Assembly (NCBI GenBank): GCA_030648285.1
Contig: JAUSIC010000023.1
Span: 1-40,286, forward strand
DNA length: 40,286 nucleotides
Origin: Nanobdellota archaeon
GTDB lineage: Archaea > Nanobdellota > Nanobdellia > Pacearchaeales > GW2011-AR1
Reading direction: 5' to 3'
The notes beneath the pieces are model-generated. The model had not been told where the DNA came from. It did not search any database and saw nothing but the letters and a program-made list of their open reading frames with translations. Every line of letters starts with the position of its first letter. Position 1 is the first letter of the stretch. A program made the position numbers and the translations under genes. Shown here piece after piece: positions 17,915 through 26,630 of the stretch.

Positions 17915-18709
17915 TTAAGTGTATCCCAATGCTCTTAACTTATCCATAACTATTTCTCTTACAATTCCTCTTCCTGCTCTTTCATGGGCATTTGGGTCTA
18001 AGTTTTTTTCTGTGCAGTGAGTGCATCCCAGTGAAGTATATCCTTGCTTGTAAATGGGATTGCATTCTATATTAAATCTATTAACATATTCCATTATATC
18101 TTCTCTTCTCCAAAACAAAAGAGGATGTACTCTAAAATGAGCTGGATTTTTTCTTGGAGAGAAAAAAACCTCTTTGGCTCTTTCTTCATGTTCTACTCCT
18201 CTTAAACCAACTAGAAAGGCACCAAACTTGAAATCTCCAATCGCTTTCATCATTGGAGATATTTTGTGATAATCACAACAAGTAGTTGTAAATTCAGGAG
18301 TTTTTAATCCTAAATTTTGTTTGAATTCTTCAAATTTATTTTTTTCTGCCATAACTGCAGTATATTTAGTCAATCTCCAGTCTTTTCTTATCTTTTCTAT
18401 GAACTGATATGTTTCTGGAAATTCATGCTGGGTATCAACAAAAACAATAGGAATGTCTGACTTTATCTGCAGAGTAATATGCAATAGTATAAGGCTGTCT
18501 GTGCCTCCACTGAATCCCAAGCCTATATTTGGGAATTTTTCAATCGCTTCTTTTATTATCTCTTTGGATTTTTTTATTTTTTCATCCAACGGCAAATCTA
18601 TGAGGACTCTTGCTTCAGGAATCATCAAATCTTCACATCTTTGTGTCCTTATCTTAGTAAACCTATCACCAACATTATTTATATCAATGAACTCACCCTC
18701 ATTTGTCAT
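17915..18709 (-). CDS. PAPS/APS reductase-like PP-loop protein
   Basis: SGGTDSLILLHI PP-loop, VFVDTQHEFPET, TTTCCDYHKISPM, GCTHCTEK. Confidence 0.85.
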   Translation of the reverse strand: MTNEGEFIDINNVGDRFTKIRTQRCEDLMIPEARVLIDLPLDEKIKKSKEIIKEAIEKFPNIGLGFSGGTDSLILLHITLQIKSDIPIVFVDTQHEFPETYQFIEKIRKDWRLTKYTAVMAEKNKFEEFKQNLGLKTPEFTTTCCDYHKISPMMKAIGDFKFGAFLVGLRGVEHEERAKEVFFSPRKNPAHFRVHPLLFWRREDIMEYVNRFNIECNPIYKQGYTSLGCTHCTEKNLDPNAHERAGRGIVREIVMDKLRALGYT

Positions 18710-18710
18710 G

Positions 18711-18730
18711 TATAATTATGCATAATTATA
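18711..18730. promoter_or_regulatory. Perfect 20-bp palindrome TATAATTATGCATAATTATA between TATA box and start codon
   Basis: Directly read; followed on the upstream side by GTTTAAATAC (minus strand). Confidence 0.65.
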
Positions 18731-18763
18731 GTATTTAAACATTCTTATGCTATAACAGACATA

Positions 18764-18991
18764 TTAATATCCTAAATTCTTTAAGCGCAACCTTATTTTT
18801 TCTGTTTCTTCATTTATTTTTGAATCTTTATCTCTCGATAAAACTTCTCTTAGAATATAAGTGACATAAGCAGAAACAGAATTCATCCCTGTTTTTTTTA
18901 TTCTTTTTTTTATTCTTTTAATCAAGGGAAGAGGTAAGGAAATAGTTCCATACTTTACCTTGTTTTCATCTTCTTTTTTTGGTCTTTTCAT
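18764..18991 (-). CDS. RHH/CopG-like small putative DNA-binding protein
   Basis: KYGTISLPLPLIKRIKKRIKKTGMNSVSAYVTYILREVL...IRLRLKNLGY; start MKRPKK preferred over 19003. Confidence 0.65.
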   Translation of the reverse strand: MKRPKKEDENKVKYGTISLPLPLIKRIKKRIKKTGMNSVSAYVTYILREVLSRDKDSKINEETEKIRLRLKNLGY

Positions 18992-19026
18992 GTTATTATA
19001 CAATTGAACAAGATTATAAATTTTTC

Positions 19027-20202
19027 TTAGATTTCTTGAGTCATGTTTCTTTTTTCTTCAGGATCTTTTTCTAAATCATATTCTTCAACACCCTGATGAT
19101 GATATCCCTTGCAGAGGTTGCAGAAATTATTTTGGGAAATAATTATCTTTTTACTTTTTGTTCTGATTGTTTTGATATCCTCACATAATCCATCGACCGA
19201 AAAAATTTCATCTCTTATAGGAATATTGTTAATTATCAGGGGCAAGAAAGACTTTCCGTCGAACTTTTCTTCTGTTTGCAGATGGAGATAATCTAAAATG
19301 CTCGGAATTATATCCACATTTTGAACAAATCCGTTTATTTCTTTTGCACTTATTCCAGGAAAATGGGTAATCATAGGAGTGTGTATTGAACCATCATATA
19401 ATCCAGAAGAACTGAAATATATCTCGTGTTCTGTTAAGTTGGTTCCGTGGTCGCCCATTACAAAAAGTATGGTGTCATCAAATAAGTTTCTCGATTTCAA
19501 AAAATCATAAATTCTACCAATTTCTTTATCAACATCTATTATAGACAAGTCATATTTTTCTTCCATTCCTTGTAAAGAATATAACTTTTTTCCAATAATT
19601 CTTTTTCTTAAGTATTCTCTCTGCTTCTCTCCTTTGATGCTTCCAAGCATGTTCTCAATATCTGTTTCATCGCCTTCTCCCGAATATTTTGTGTTTGGAA
19701 AAGGAAAATGAGTGTCCCAAAAATGAAGAAGCAAAAAAAATGGTTTTTGAGCTTGAGACATTTTTTCCATAGCCAAGTCAGTTATTTCTTTTGCAGGTCT
19801 AAAAGGTGCTAGTGGTTCCACATAATCCTCTTTTTCTTCTCCTTCCCCATAATAATCAAATCCTTTCTTGAACCACATTCCTATCCAGTCGATTGCTATT
19901 GTTTCATAACCAAGGTTTTTTAAGTACTCTGGAAACCAAAATTTAGTTACTTCATTGAATTTGTTTATCTCTTCTGGTTTTGTATATGGAAGCTGATGAA
20001 TTATTCCATGATTACGGGAATATTTTCCGGTTAACATTGAAGTTACAGCAGGAGCAGTGGAATTTGAAGAAGAAAAATTATTTCTGAATAGTATGCTTTC
20101 TTTAGAAAGTATTTTTAAATTTTTATCTGTCTCTTTGTGATACCCAAATAAGCTTAAATTCTTTGGTCTCAAAGCATCAATGATAATAAAAATTATGTTC
20201 AT
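19027..20202 (-). CDS. Sulfatase-fold / alkaline-phosphatase-superfamily hydrolase (Thr at nucleophile position)
   Basis: MNIIFIIIDALRPKNLSLFGYHKETDKNL, STAPAVTSMLTGKYSRNHG, LFVMGDHGTNLTEHE. Confidence 0.88.
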   Translation of the reverse strand: MNIIFIIIDALRPKNLSLFGYHKETDKNLKILSKESILFRNNFSSSNSTAPAVTSMLTGKYSRNHGIIHQLPYTKPEEINKFNEVTKFWFPEYLKNLGYETIAIDWIGMWFKKGFDYYGEGEEKEDYVEPLAPFRPAKEITDLAMEKMSQAQKPFFLLLHFWDTHFPFPNTKYSGEGDETDIENMLGSIKGEKQREYLRKRIIGKKLYSLQGMEEKYDLSIIDVDKEIGRIYDFLKSRNLFDDTILFVMGDHGTNLTEHEIYFSSSGLYDGSIHTPMITHFPGISAKEINGFVQNVDIIPSILDYLHLQTEEKFDGKSFLPLIINNIPIRDEIFSVDGLCEDIKTIRTKSKKIIISQNNFCNLCKGYHHQGVEEYDLEKDPEEKRNMTQEI

Positions 20203-21185
20203 TTAAGAGGTCTCCACCAATTTTCATTATCCCTGTACCATTGAACAACTTGGGGTAATTCTTTTTCTAAATCAGAATGCAAATAACAAAAACCCAGGTT
20301 TTTTAATTTAGTTCCGTCTATAGAATATCTAAAATCATGCCCCTTTCTATGAGAAACAAGTTCTATCATTTCTTTTCCATAACCAAAACAACTTAAGATT
20401 GTTTTTGTCATCCAGATATTTGTTCTTTCATTTCCTCCAGGAATATTATAAACTTCTCCAATACTTCCTTTTTTTGCTAATAGCCAAATAGCTCTGCAAT
20501 TGTCTTCAACATGTAACCAGTCTCTAATATTTAAACCAGGATTTTCTTCGCTCCACATAAGAGGAACCTTTCTTTTATCAATAAGATTTGTTATGAAAAG
20601 AGGGAGAAGTTTTTCTGGATATTGATAGTCTCCATAATTATTTGCGCTTCTTGAAATAATAACAGGAAGTCCGTGAGTTTCAAAAGCCGCAAGAACCAAA
20701 TCCTCTGCTGCGGATTTGGTAGCAGAATAAGTGCTTCTTGGGTGTTTCGCATCTATCTCAAGACACGATTTATCTTCGTTAGATAAACTCCCATAAACTT
20801 CATCTGTAGAAATTTGAAAGAATAAACTAGTTTTATTTCTTATTGCAGCTTCTAATAAAACATGAGTTCCTAGAATATTTGTAGTAACAAAAGGAGTTCT
20901 TGTGTCAATGCTTCTGTCTACATGGCTTTCTGCAGCAAAATTAAAAACAATATCTGGTCTGAATCCAGAAAAAACATCTTGAACCAATTTTTCATCGCAG
21001 ATATCTCCATTAACAAATTCATATCTTTCACTTATTTCAATTCCCATATGCTTCAAATTTTCTCCTCTTCCTGCATAAGTTTTCTTGTCTAAATTAATCA
21101 CTTTAACATCCTCCACTTCAGATAAAATATACTTGATAAAATTGCTTCCTATGAAACCACACCCTCCTGTCACTAAAATCTTCAT
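20199..21185 (-). CDS. rmlB: dTDP-glucose 4,6-dehydratase
   Basis: [71 protein letters not shown]. Confidence 0.92.
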   Translation of the reverse strand: MKILVTGGCGFIGSNFIKYILSEVEDVKVINLDKKTYAGRGENLKHMGIEISERYEFVNGDICDEKLVQDVFSGFRPDIVFNFAAESHVDRSIDTRTPFVTTNILGTHVLLEAAIRNKTSLFFQISTDEVYGSLSNEDKSCLEIDAKHPRSTYSATKSAAEDLVLAAFETHGLPVIISRSANNYGDYQYPEKLLPLFITNLIDKRKVPLMWSEENPGLNIRDWLHVEDNCRAIWLLAKKGSIGEVYNIPGGNERTNIWMTKTILSCFGYGKEMIELVSHRKGHDFRYSIDGTKLKNLGFCYLHSDLEKELPQVVQWYRDNENWWRPLK

Positions 21186-21219
21186 AAAAAAAGATAAACT
21201 AAAGTCTATTTAAAGATTA

Positions 21220-22620
21220 TCAATATTCATAAATAGATTTTGGATCTTTTCCTTCTATAAAATTCTCTGCTAATTTAAACCCCATTTCCACTGAATTATC
21301 AAGATTATTATACCGAAATATTCCTGTTCTTCCTAATAAAAATAAAGAATCAGATTCCAAGAATTTTACAATTGCATTTAATTTTTTCTTATAATCCAAG
21401 TCATATACGGGATATGCATTCTTGAGCCTAAAAACATAAGAAGAAACTTTATCTTTCTTGTCTATGTAATTTATTCTTTTTGCATCTGAAATTGTTTTCT
21501 CTGATAATTTATCATCAGACATATTCCATATCTTATCTCCTTCGTAAGTTGTTATGTCAAAACAAATAGAAGTTTTGCCTTCAGGACACATTTTAGGTGA
21601 CCAGTTACTGAATTCTACTGCTCTGTTGAATATTATATTCTTGTCTGGAAAATACAACCAACTGTCTTTCGAAACATTTTTTCTGTCTAAAAAAAGATAC
21701 ACAAAAATTATATCCATGTATCCAAGCTTTTTCAGTGATGATTCAACTTTTGGATCTTTTCTGTCTTGTAATTTGTAAAAATCATGTAATGGAATAGTTG
21801 AGATTAATTTATCATATTTAGCAGAATATTTCTTCTTATTAAGAGTATAATAAATAATTTTATCTTTAGTAGAAATCCCGGTTATTTCTGTAGAACAAAG
21901 AATTTCTGCCCTGTTTTTTATTGAAACTCTTGCAAGGGAATCAGAAAGTTCTTGAATTCCTCTCAATGGATAATAAAACATTCCTCCGTCAGGGGCGAGT
22001 TCATCGTCTTCTAGTTTGTAACTGCTAAAATCAAGAGTTATTATTTTCTTGATAATCTTTTTAATGAGTCTTCTTAGTCCCTCTTTTGGAAATCTTTGGT
22101 CAGCCCAGTCAACAGATATTTTTCCAGGGTCCATGTGCCAAATCTTAGAAGTATAAGGATAGCACATCACGTTGTAAAGTTGTTTTCCATAAAAGTATAC
22201 AAACCAGTCTTTGTAAGAGATTATTCTTGGTTTTTTGAATTTCTTTTTGATACTATTCATCAAAAATGAAGTTCCACTTAGTACGCTTTTATGAGGGGGC
22301 ATTGCAGCCAGTAAATTTTGAATTTCAAAAGGATATTTCAGATATTTGTTGAACATGTAAATCCTGCTTCTTTTGGTGTGTTTGTAAAGTTTCAAGTTTG
22401 GCAGAGAAGTAATTTCTTTTAGTAATTCTTCGTTTTTGGTGTGAAATCTATGTGCGCAAAAATCTAGATAAAAACCATTATGCTTGATTGTTCTAGAAAG
22501 CCCCCCTATTTGTTTTTCTTTTTCTAACATGAGTATGGAAGAACCTTTTTCAGATATTTTTTTGGCAAATGCTAAACCTGCTATTCCTGCTCCTAAAACC
22601 ACAAAATCATATTTTTTCAT
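21220..22620 (-). CDS. FAD-dependent amine-oxidase/UDP-galactopyranose mutase-like protein
   Basis: MKKYDFVVLGAGIAGLAFAKKISEKGSSILMLEKEKQIGGLSRT; start at 22620 rather than 22743. Confidence 0.8.
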   Translation of the reverse strand: MKKYDFVVLGAGIAGLAFAKKISEKGSSILMLEKEKQIGGLSRTIKHNGFYLDFCAHRFHTKNEELLKEITSLPNLKLYKHTKRSRIYMFNKYLKYPFEIQNLLAAMPPHKSVLSGTSFLMNSIKKKFKKPRIISYKDWFVYFYGKQLYNVMCYPYTSKIWHMDPGKISVDWADQRFPKEGLRRLIKKIIKKIITLDFSSYKLEDDELAPDGGMFYYPLRGIQELSDSLARVSIKNRAEILCSTEITGISTKDKIIYYTLNKKKYSAKYDKLISTIPLHDFYKLQDRKDPKVESSLKKLGYMDIIFVYLFLDRKNVSKDSWLYFPDKNIIFNRAVEFSNWSPKMCPEGKTSICFDITTYEGDKIWNMSDDKLSEKTISDAKRINYIDKKDKVSSYVFRLKNAYPVYDLDYKKKLNAIVKFLESDSLFLLGRTGIFRYNNLDNSVEMGFKLAENFIEGKDPKSIYEY

Positions 22621-22660
22621 TATAATTATCTTCAAATTCTGATTTGTCTTATAAAGATTA

Positions 22661-24361
22661 TTATACAGAATTATAAGATGAAAGACTGCTATTTTGTATT
22701 TTTTTATAAATATAATAGCTCCCGATTTGTTTTTCCAATTCAAAATATTTTATGTTTTCTCCAAACTTGGATATGTCTCTGTTCCATATAATTAAATATT
22801 TAATATCTTCATTTTCAGCATATTCTTTTTTGAATAACTCTGGATTGTCTCTATAGTGAGTGAAGACAATCTCGTGATATTCTGAAAGATTAAGGTAATA
22901 ACCGATGTTTATGTGTGTTATGACTTGCCATGCAGAAATATTATTTTCTTTTAAGTATTCTAAAACCTCTTTCTTTCCAGTATCACCATATTTGAAATGA
23001 GTAGAATAATCTGCAGTCATGTGAACAACATCTATGTAAAAGTAAGCGAACATTGTTAACAGCAGTAATGAAACTAGCAATGCCGCCCTTAATTTTTTAA
23101 GCTTAACGAATAAAAATGAAAATGTAAAAACAAAGGGGATTAAGAAATATAAAGAAAAATTAATCATTACTGGATTTATTACTTCAGAGATATTGACATT
23201 GGTTCTTGTTTCATCAAATTCGGGAATTAAGGGATTCTTGACAAAAAGAATAAAGAATGTAGATAAAATTAATATTAATACCAGAAATGTTTTTATTAAT
23301 TTTTTAGATTTTAAATATTCAAAAATGTTGCTTTTGGAAAGCATAGAAATAATAAAAATAGATATTGCTGGCATTGCTATATCTTGATATTTTATGAATC
23401 CATATGAGCTATCTCCCACATAAAAATATATCAGAAGGACTACCAGAGCAAAAAGGTTCATCAAGAGGATATTCTTATTTTCTTCATTTTTTAAGAAATC
23501 TTTGTTTTTGATAGCTTTTCTATAAAATAATACTGTTAATATTAAAAAGAGCAAAATAAAAAATGGAACAGCAAAATAAACAAACAATTTTTGAGTCCAT
23601 AAACTTGTAAGAATGTTTACTAAATTAAAATTTTTTTGTGCAGCCCCAAAATTAAATTTAAAGAACATTAAAAAATCAAACTTTGCAAAAAGGGTGTATA
23701 TGAACCAAGTAATTCCTGTAATGATACCTGCTCCTAAGAACAGGAGAAAGATAGAAGGAATTTTTTTATAATTTTTGGTTATCAAGTAAAAGAGAAACAA
23801 GCTTGCAAATAGGACAATTGGCCCAATTTCTTTCGAAAAAAAGATAAACAGTAATGCAGGGAATAAAAAGAAATAATTCTTTTTTTTAACAAAGAGGTAG
23901 AGAAAGAGAGTTAAACCAAAATTTACCAATGAACCATCTGGTTCAACAATTATTGAATTTATCAAAGTTAATGGATTAAAAATGTATAAACAGACCGCAG
24001 CCAATGCCCAATAATCCTTATGGTGATTCTCTTTAAGAATTTCTTTGGTTATAAGATATATTAAAATCACAGTAAGAACATTAAACATCATCATGAAAGA
24101 TTTTATCAGATAAATATTGTCTCCAAAAACAGAGATAATTCCTGCTAGTATGTATCTATAAAGAGGGATATGATGTTCGCATTTGTAATCAGGCATTTCT
24201 GCTCCATAAGGAGTTATAGGAAAACCATTCTGTGTTATTGCTTTCGCGCAAGTAACATCTAAAACCTCATCTCCCACATAATATTGATACATTGACATTG
24301 CTGCAATAAAAATGTAGATTGCAATAATCAAGACAAGAATCAAATTTGCTTTAATCTTCAT
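22661..24361 (-). CDS. GT39/ArnT-like membrane glycosyltransferase
   Basis: Polytopic; YYVGDEVLDVTCAKAITQNGFPITPYG...YILAGIISVFGDN. Confidence 0.75.
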   Translation of the reverse strand: MKIKANLILVLIIAIYIFIAAMSMYQYYVGDEVLDVTCAKAITQNGFPITPYGAEMPDYKCEHHIPLYRYILAGIISVFGDNIYLIKSFMMMFNVLTVILIYLITKEILKENHHKDYWALAAVCLYIFNPLTLINSIIVEPDGSLVNFGLTLFLYLFVKKKNYFFLFPALLFIFFSKEIGPIVLFASLFLFYLITKNYKKIPSIFLLFLGAGIITGITWFIYTLFAKFDFLMFFKFNFGAAQKNFNLVNILTSLWTQKLFVYFAVPFFILLFLILTVLFYRKAIKNKDFLKNEENKNILLMNLFALVVLLIYFYVGDSSYGFIKYQDIAMPAISIFIISMLSKSNIFEYLKSKKLIKTFLVLILILSTFFILFVKNPLIPEFDETRTNVNISEVINPVMINFSLYFLIPFVFTFSFLFVKLKKLRAALLVSLLLLTMFAYFYIDVVHMTADYSTHFKYGDTGKKEVLEYLKENNISAWQVITHINIGYYLNLSEYHEIVFTHYRDNPELFKKEYAENEDIKYLIIWNRDISKFGENIKYFELEKQIGSYYIYKKIQNSSLSSYNSV

Positions 24362-24456
24362 TTTTAGTTCAAAATATTATTTTTTATAAGTATTTCGCTG
24401 TTTTATATATAGTGTCCAATAATAATGTTTAAAAGTTAAAAACATTCTTCTAAGGG

Positions 24457-26163
24457 GTGGCAGAAAAAGGAATTATCTTCGGAAAAGGGTTTCTTGGAAA
24501 GAGACTTGCAGATGAATTGCATTATCGTATAACTTCTTTAAATCCATTAGACCTGAATGCACTAAGGGATTTTTTAGATTTTGAAAAACCAACAGTAGTT
24601 ATCAACGCAATTGGAAAAGCAGGAAGACCCAACATAGATTGGTGTGAATCACATAAAGAAGAAACTACTCTCTCAAATGTTTCTGCAGCTATAAATCTTG
24701 GAATAGAATGCACAAAGAGAGGAATTTATTTTGTTCACTTGGGAAGTGGATGTTTGTATGCTGGAGACAACAACGGAAAGGGATATACTGAAGAAGATGA
24801 TCCTAATTGTTTAGGTAATCAATTCTATCAAAGAACAAAATATGTTGCAGAGCAAATACTAAGGGAATTTCCTTGTTTGATATTAAGAATAAGGTTTCCA
24901 ATAGATGATCGCCCTCATGAAAGGAATATAATAGACAAGCTTTTAGCTTATCCTGCTGTTATTGATATTCCAAATTCAATGGGAACAGTTCCCCATATGA
25001 TAGAAGCGATAGAAAAATTAATACAGAAAAGAGCTAAAGGAATTTATCATTTGGTTAATCCCGGAATGATTTCTCCTCTAGAGATTCTTAAAATGTACCA
25101 AAGTATAGTAAATCCTTCTTTCGTTCCAAAAGAAATGACTTTGACAGAATTAGATCGTGTCACAATAGGAAAGAGAACAAATTGCATGCTGAATACAGAC
25201 AAACTAAATTTTTTAGGTATTCACCTTCCAGAGATTCACGAGGCAGTTAAAGAATGTTTATTGAGATACAAAGAGAGTCTAAGGGAAAAAAAAGTAAAAG
25301 GAATAATCCTTGCAGGTGGAAAAGCAACAAGATTATATCCTGCAACTCAAGCAGTTAGCAAGCAGTTAATTCCTGTTTATGACAAGCCCATGATTTATTA
25401 CCCTCTTTCAATTCTGATGCTCTCTGGAATAAGGGATATCTTGATTATTTCAACACCACAGGATTTGGAAAAATTTAAGAAACTTTTAGGAGATGGTTCA
25501 AGAATAGGTGTTAAATTTTCTTATGCAGAACAAGATTATCCAAGAGGGCTTCCAGATGCATTCAGAATAGGAAAAGATTTTATTGGAGAGGATAATGTCT
25601 GCCTTGTTCTTGGAGATAATATTTTTTATGGACAGGGTATTGAAGAAATACTAATTGAAGTGACAAAAAAACAAAGAGGGGCAACAATTTTTGGACATGA
25701 AGTAACTGACCCGCAAAGATATGGTGTTGTTGAATTTGATAAGAATGGAAAGGTTTTATCAATAGAAGAAAAACCACAAAATCCAAAATCAAGATACGCG
25801 GTTATTGGATTATATTTTTTTGACAACAGAGTTATCAAGATGGCAGAAAACTTGCAACCTTCTAATAGAGGAGAAACTGAAATTACTGATTTGTTTAAAG
25901 CTTATTTAGAAACAGGAGAATTAGAAGTTAAAACTTTAGGAAGAGGTTTTTCCTGGTTTGATACAGGAACTTTTGATTCAATGTCAGAGGCGAGTGAATT
26001 TGTTAAATTAATACAAAAAAGACAAGGGCAACCCATTGCCTGCATTGAAGAAATCGCTTATAAAAAAAGTTTTATTGGAAAAGAACAACTCAAGGAGATA
26101 GTTAGTTCTTTGGGAAAATCAGGATACGGAGAACATTTGTCCCGCTTGTTAGAAGAATCTTAA
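24457..26163 (+). CDS. Fusion: NRS/ER(UER1)-like 4-keto-6-deoxyhexose epimerase/reductase SDR + glucose-1-phosphate thymidylyltransferase (RmlA); GTG start
   Basis: N-terminal IFGKGFLGKRLA...GRPNIDWCESHKEET...GSGCLYAGD...DIPNSMGTVPHM...; C-terminal VKGIILAGGKATRLYPATQAVSKQLIPVYDKPMIYYPLSILMLSGIRDI...GDNIFYGQG. Confidence 0.9.
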   Translation: MAEKGIIFGKGFLGKRLADELHYRITSLNPLDLNALRDFLDFEKPTVVINAIGKAGRPNIDWCESHKEETTLSNVSAAINLGIECTKRGIYFVHLGSGCLYAGDNNGKGYTEEDDPNCLGNQFYQRTKYVAEQILREFPCLILRIRFPIDDRPHERNIIDKLLAYPAVIDIPNSMGTVPHMIEAIEKLIQKRAKGIYHLVNPGMISPLEILKMYQSIVNPSFVPKEMTLTELDRVTIGKRTNCMLNTDKLNFLGIHLPEIHEAVKECLLRYKESLREKKVKGIILAGGKATRLYPATQAVSKQLIPVYDKPMIYYPLSILMLSGIRDILIISTPQDLEKFKKLLGDGSRIGVKFSYAEQDYPRGLPDAFRIGKDFIGEDNVCLVLGDNIFYGQGIEEILIEVTKKQRGATIFGHEVTDPQRYGVVEFDKNGKVLSIEEKPQNPKSRYAVIGLYFFDNRVIKMAENLQPSNRGETEITDLFKAYLETGELEVKTLGRGFSWFDTGTFDSMSEASEFVKLIQKRQGQPIACIEEIAYKKSFIGKEQLKEIVSSLGKSGYGEHLSRLLEES

Positions 26164-26198
26164 GGAATATTTAAAAATCTTTATCTTCTTTTTTATAA

Positions 26199-26588
26199 AT
26201 GAATGAAAAACTTAGGTTGTTTCTTGGTTATGTTCTTTTCGGAGGAATTGCCGCATTAGTAGATTTGGGAGGATTGTATATCCTGACTGAATTTGCAGGC
26301 ATTAATTACCTAATCTCTGCAGTCTTTTCTTATATCGGGGGGATGATAACGAATTATTCTTTGAACAAGGTATTTAATTTTAAAAATAAGAGCAAAAAAA
26401 TTGCAAAGCAATTCGGGTTATTTACTCTCGTGGCTTTGATTGGATTAGGATTAAATCAACTTATTCTTTGGATCTTGGTTGAACTTGCAGGAATTTGGTA
26501 TATATGGGCAAAGATAATCAGCATCTCTTTGATTATGGTTTGGAATTTTTTTGGGCATAAAAAATTAACCTTCGGCTTGATTAAATAA
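26199..26588 (+). CDS. GtrA family membrane protein
   Basis: LRLFLGYVLFGGIAALVDLGGLYIL...FSYIGGMITNYSLNKVFNF. Confidence 0.9.
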   Translation: MNEKLRLFLGYVLFGGIAALVDLGGLYILTEFAGINYLISAVFSYIGGMITNYSLNKVFNFKNKSKKIAKQFGLFTLVALIGLGLNQLILWILVELAGIWYIWAKIISISLIMVWNFFGHKKLTFGLIK

Positions 26589-26630
26589 AATCTCATAAAA
26601 CTTTAAAAATAACTCAAATTTACGAGTTAA

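Noticed and set aside
22621-22743. N-terminal extension of the FAD protein overlapping the GT39-like gene
   Set aside because: MKKYDFVVLGAGIAG at 22620 is the natural Rossmann start; the extension is the overlapping 3' end of the neighbouring gene in another frame
24424-24446. AATGTTT...AAACATT inverted repeat upstream of the RmlA fusion
   Set aside because: Seven-nt arms in AT-rich DNA are likely by chance; no second site or regulator to support it
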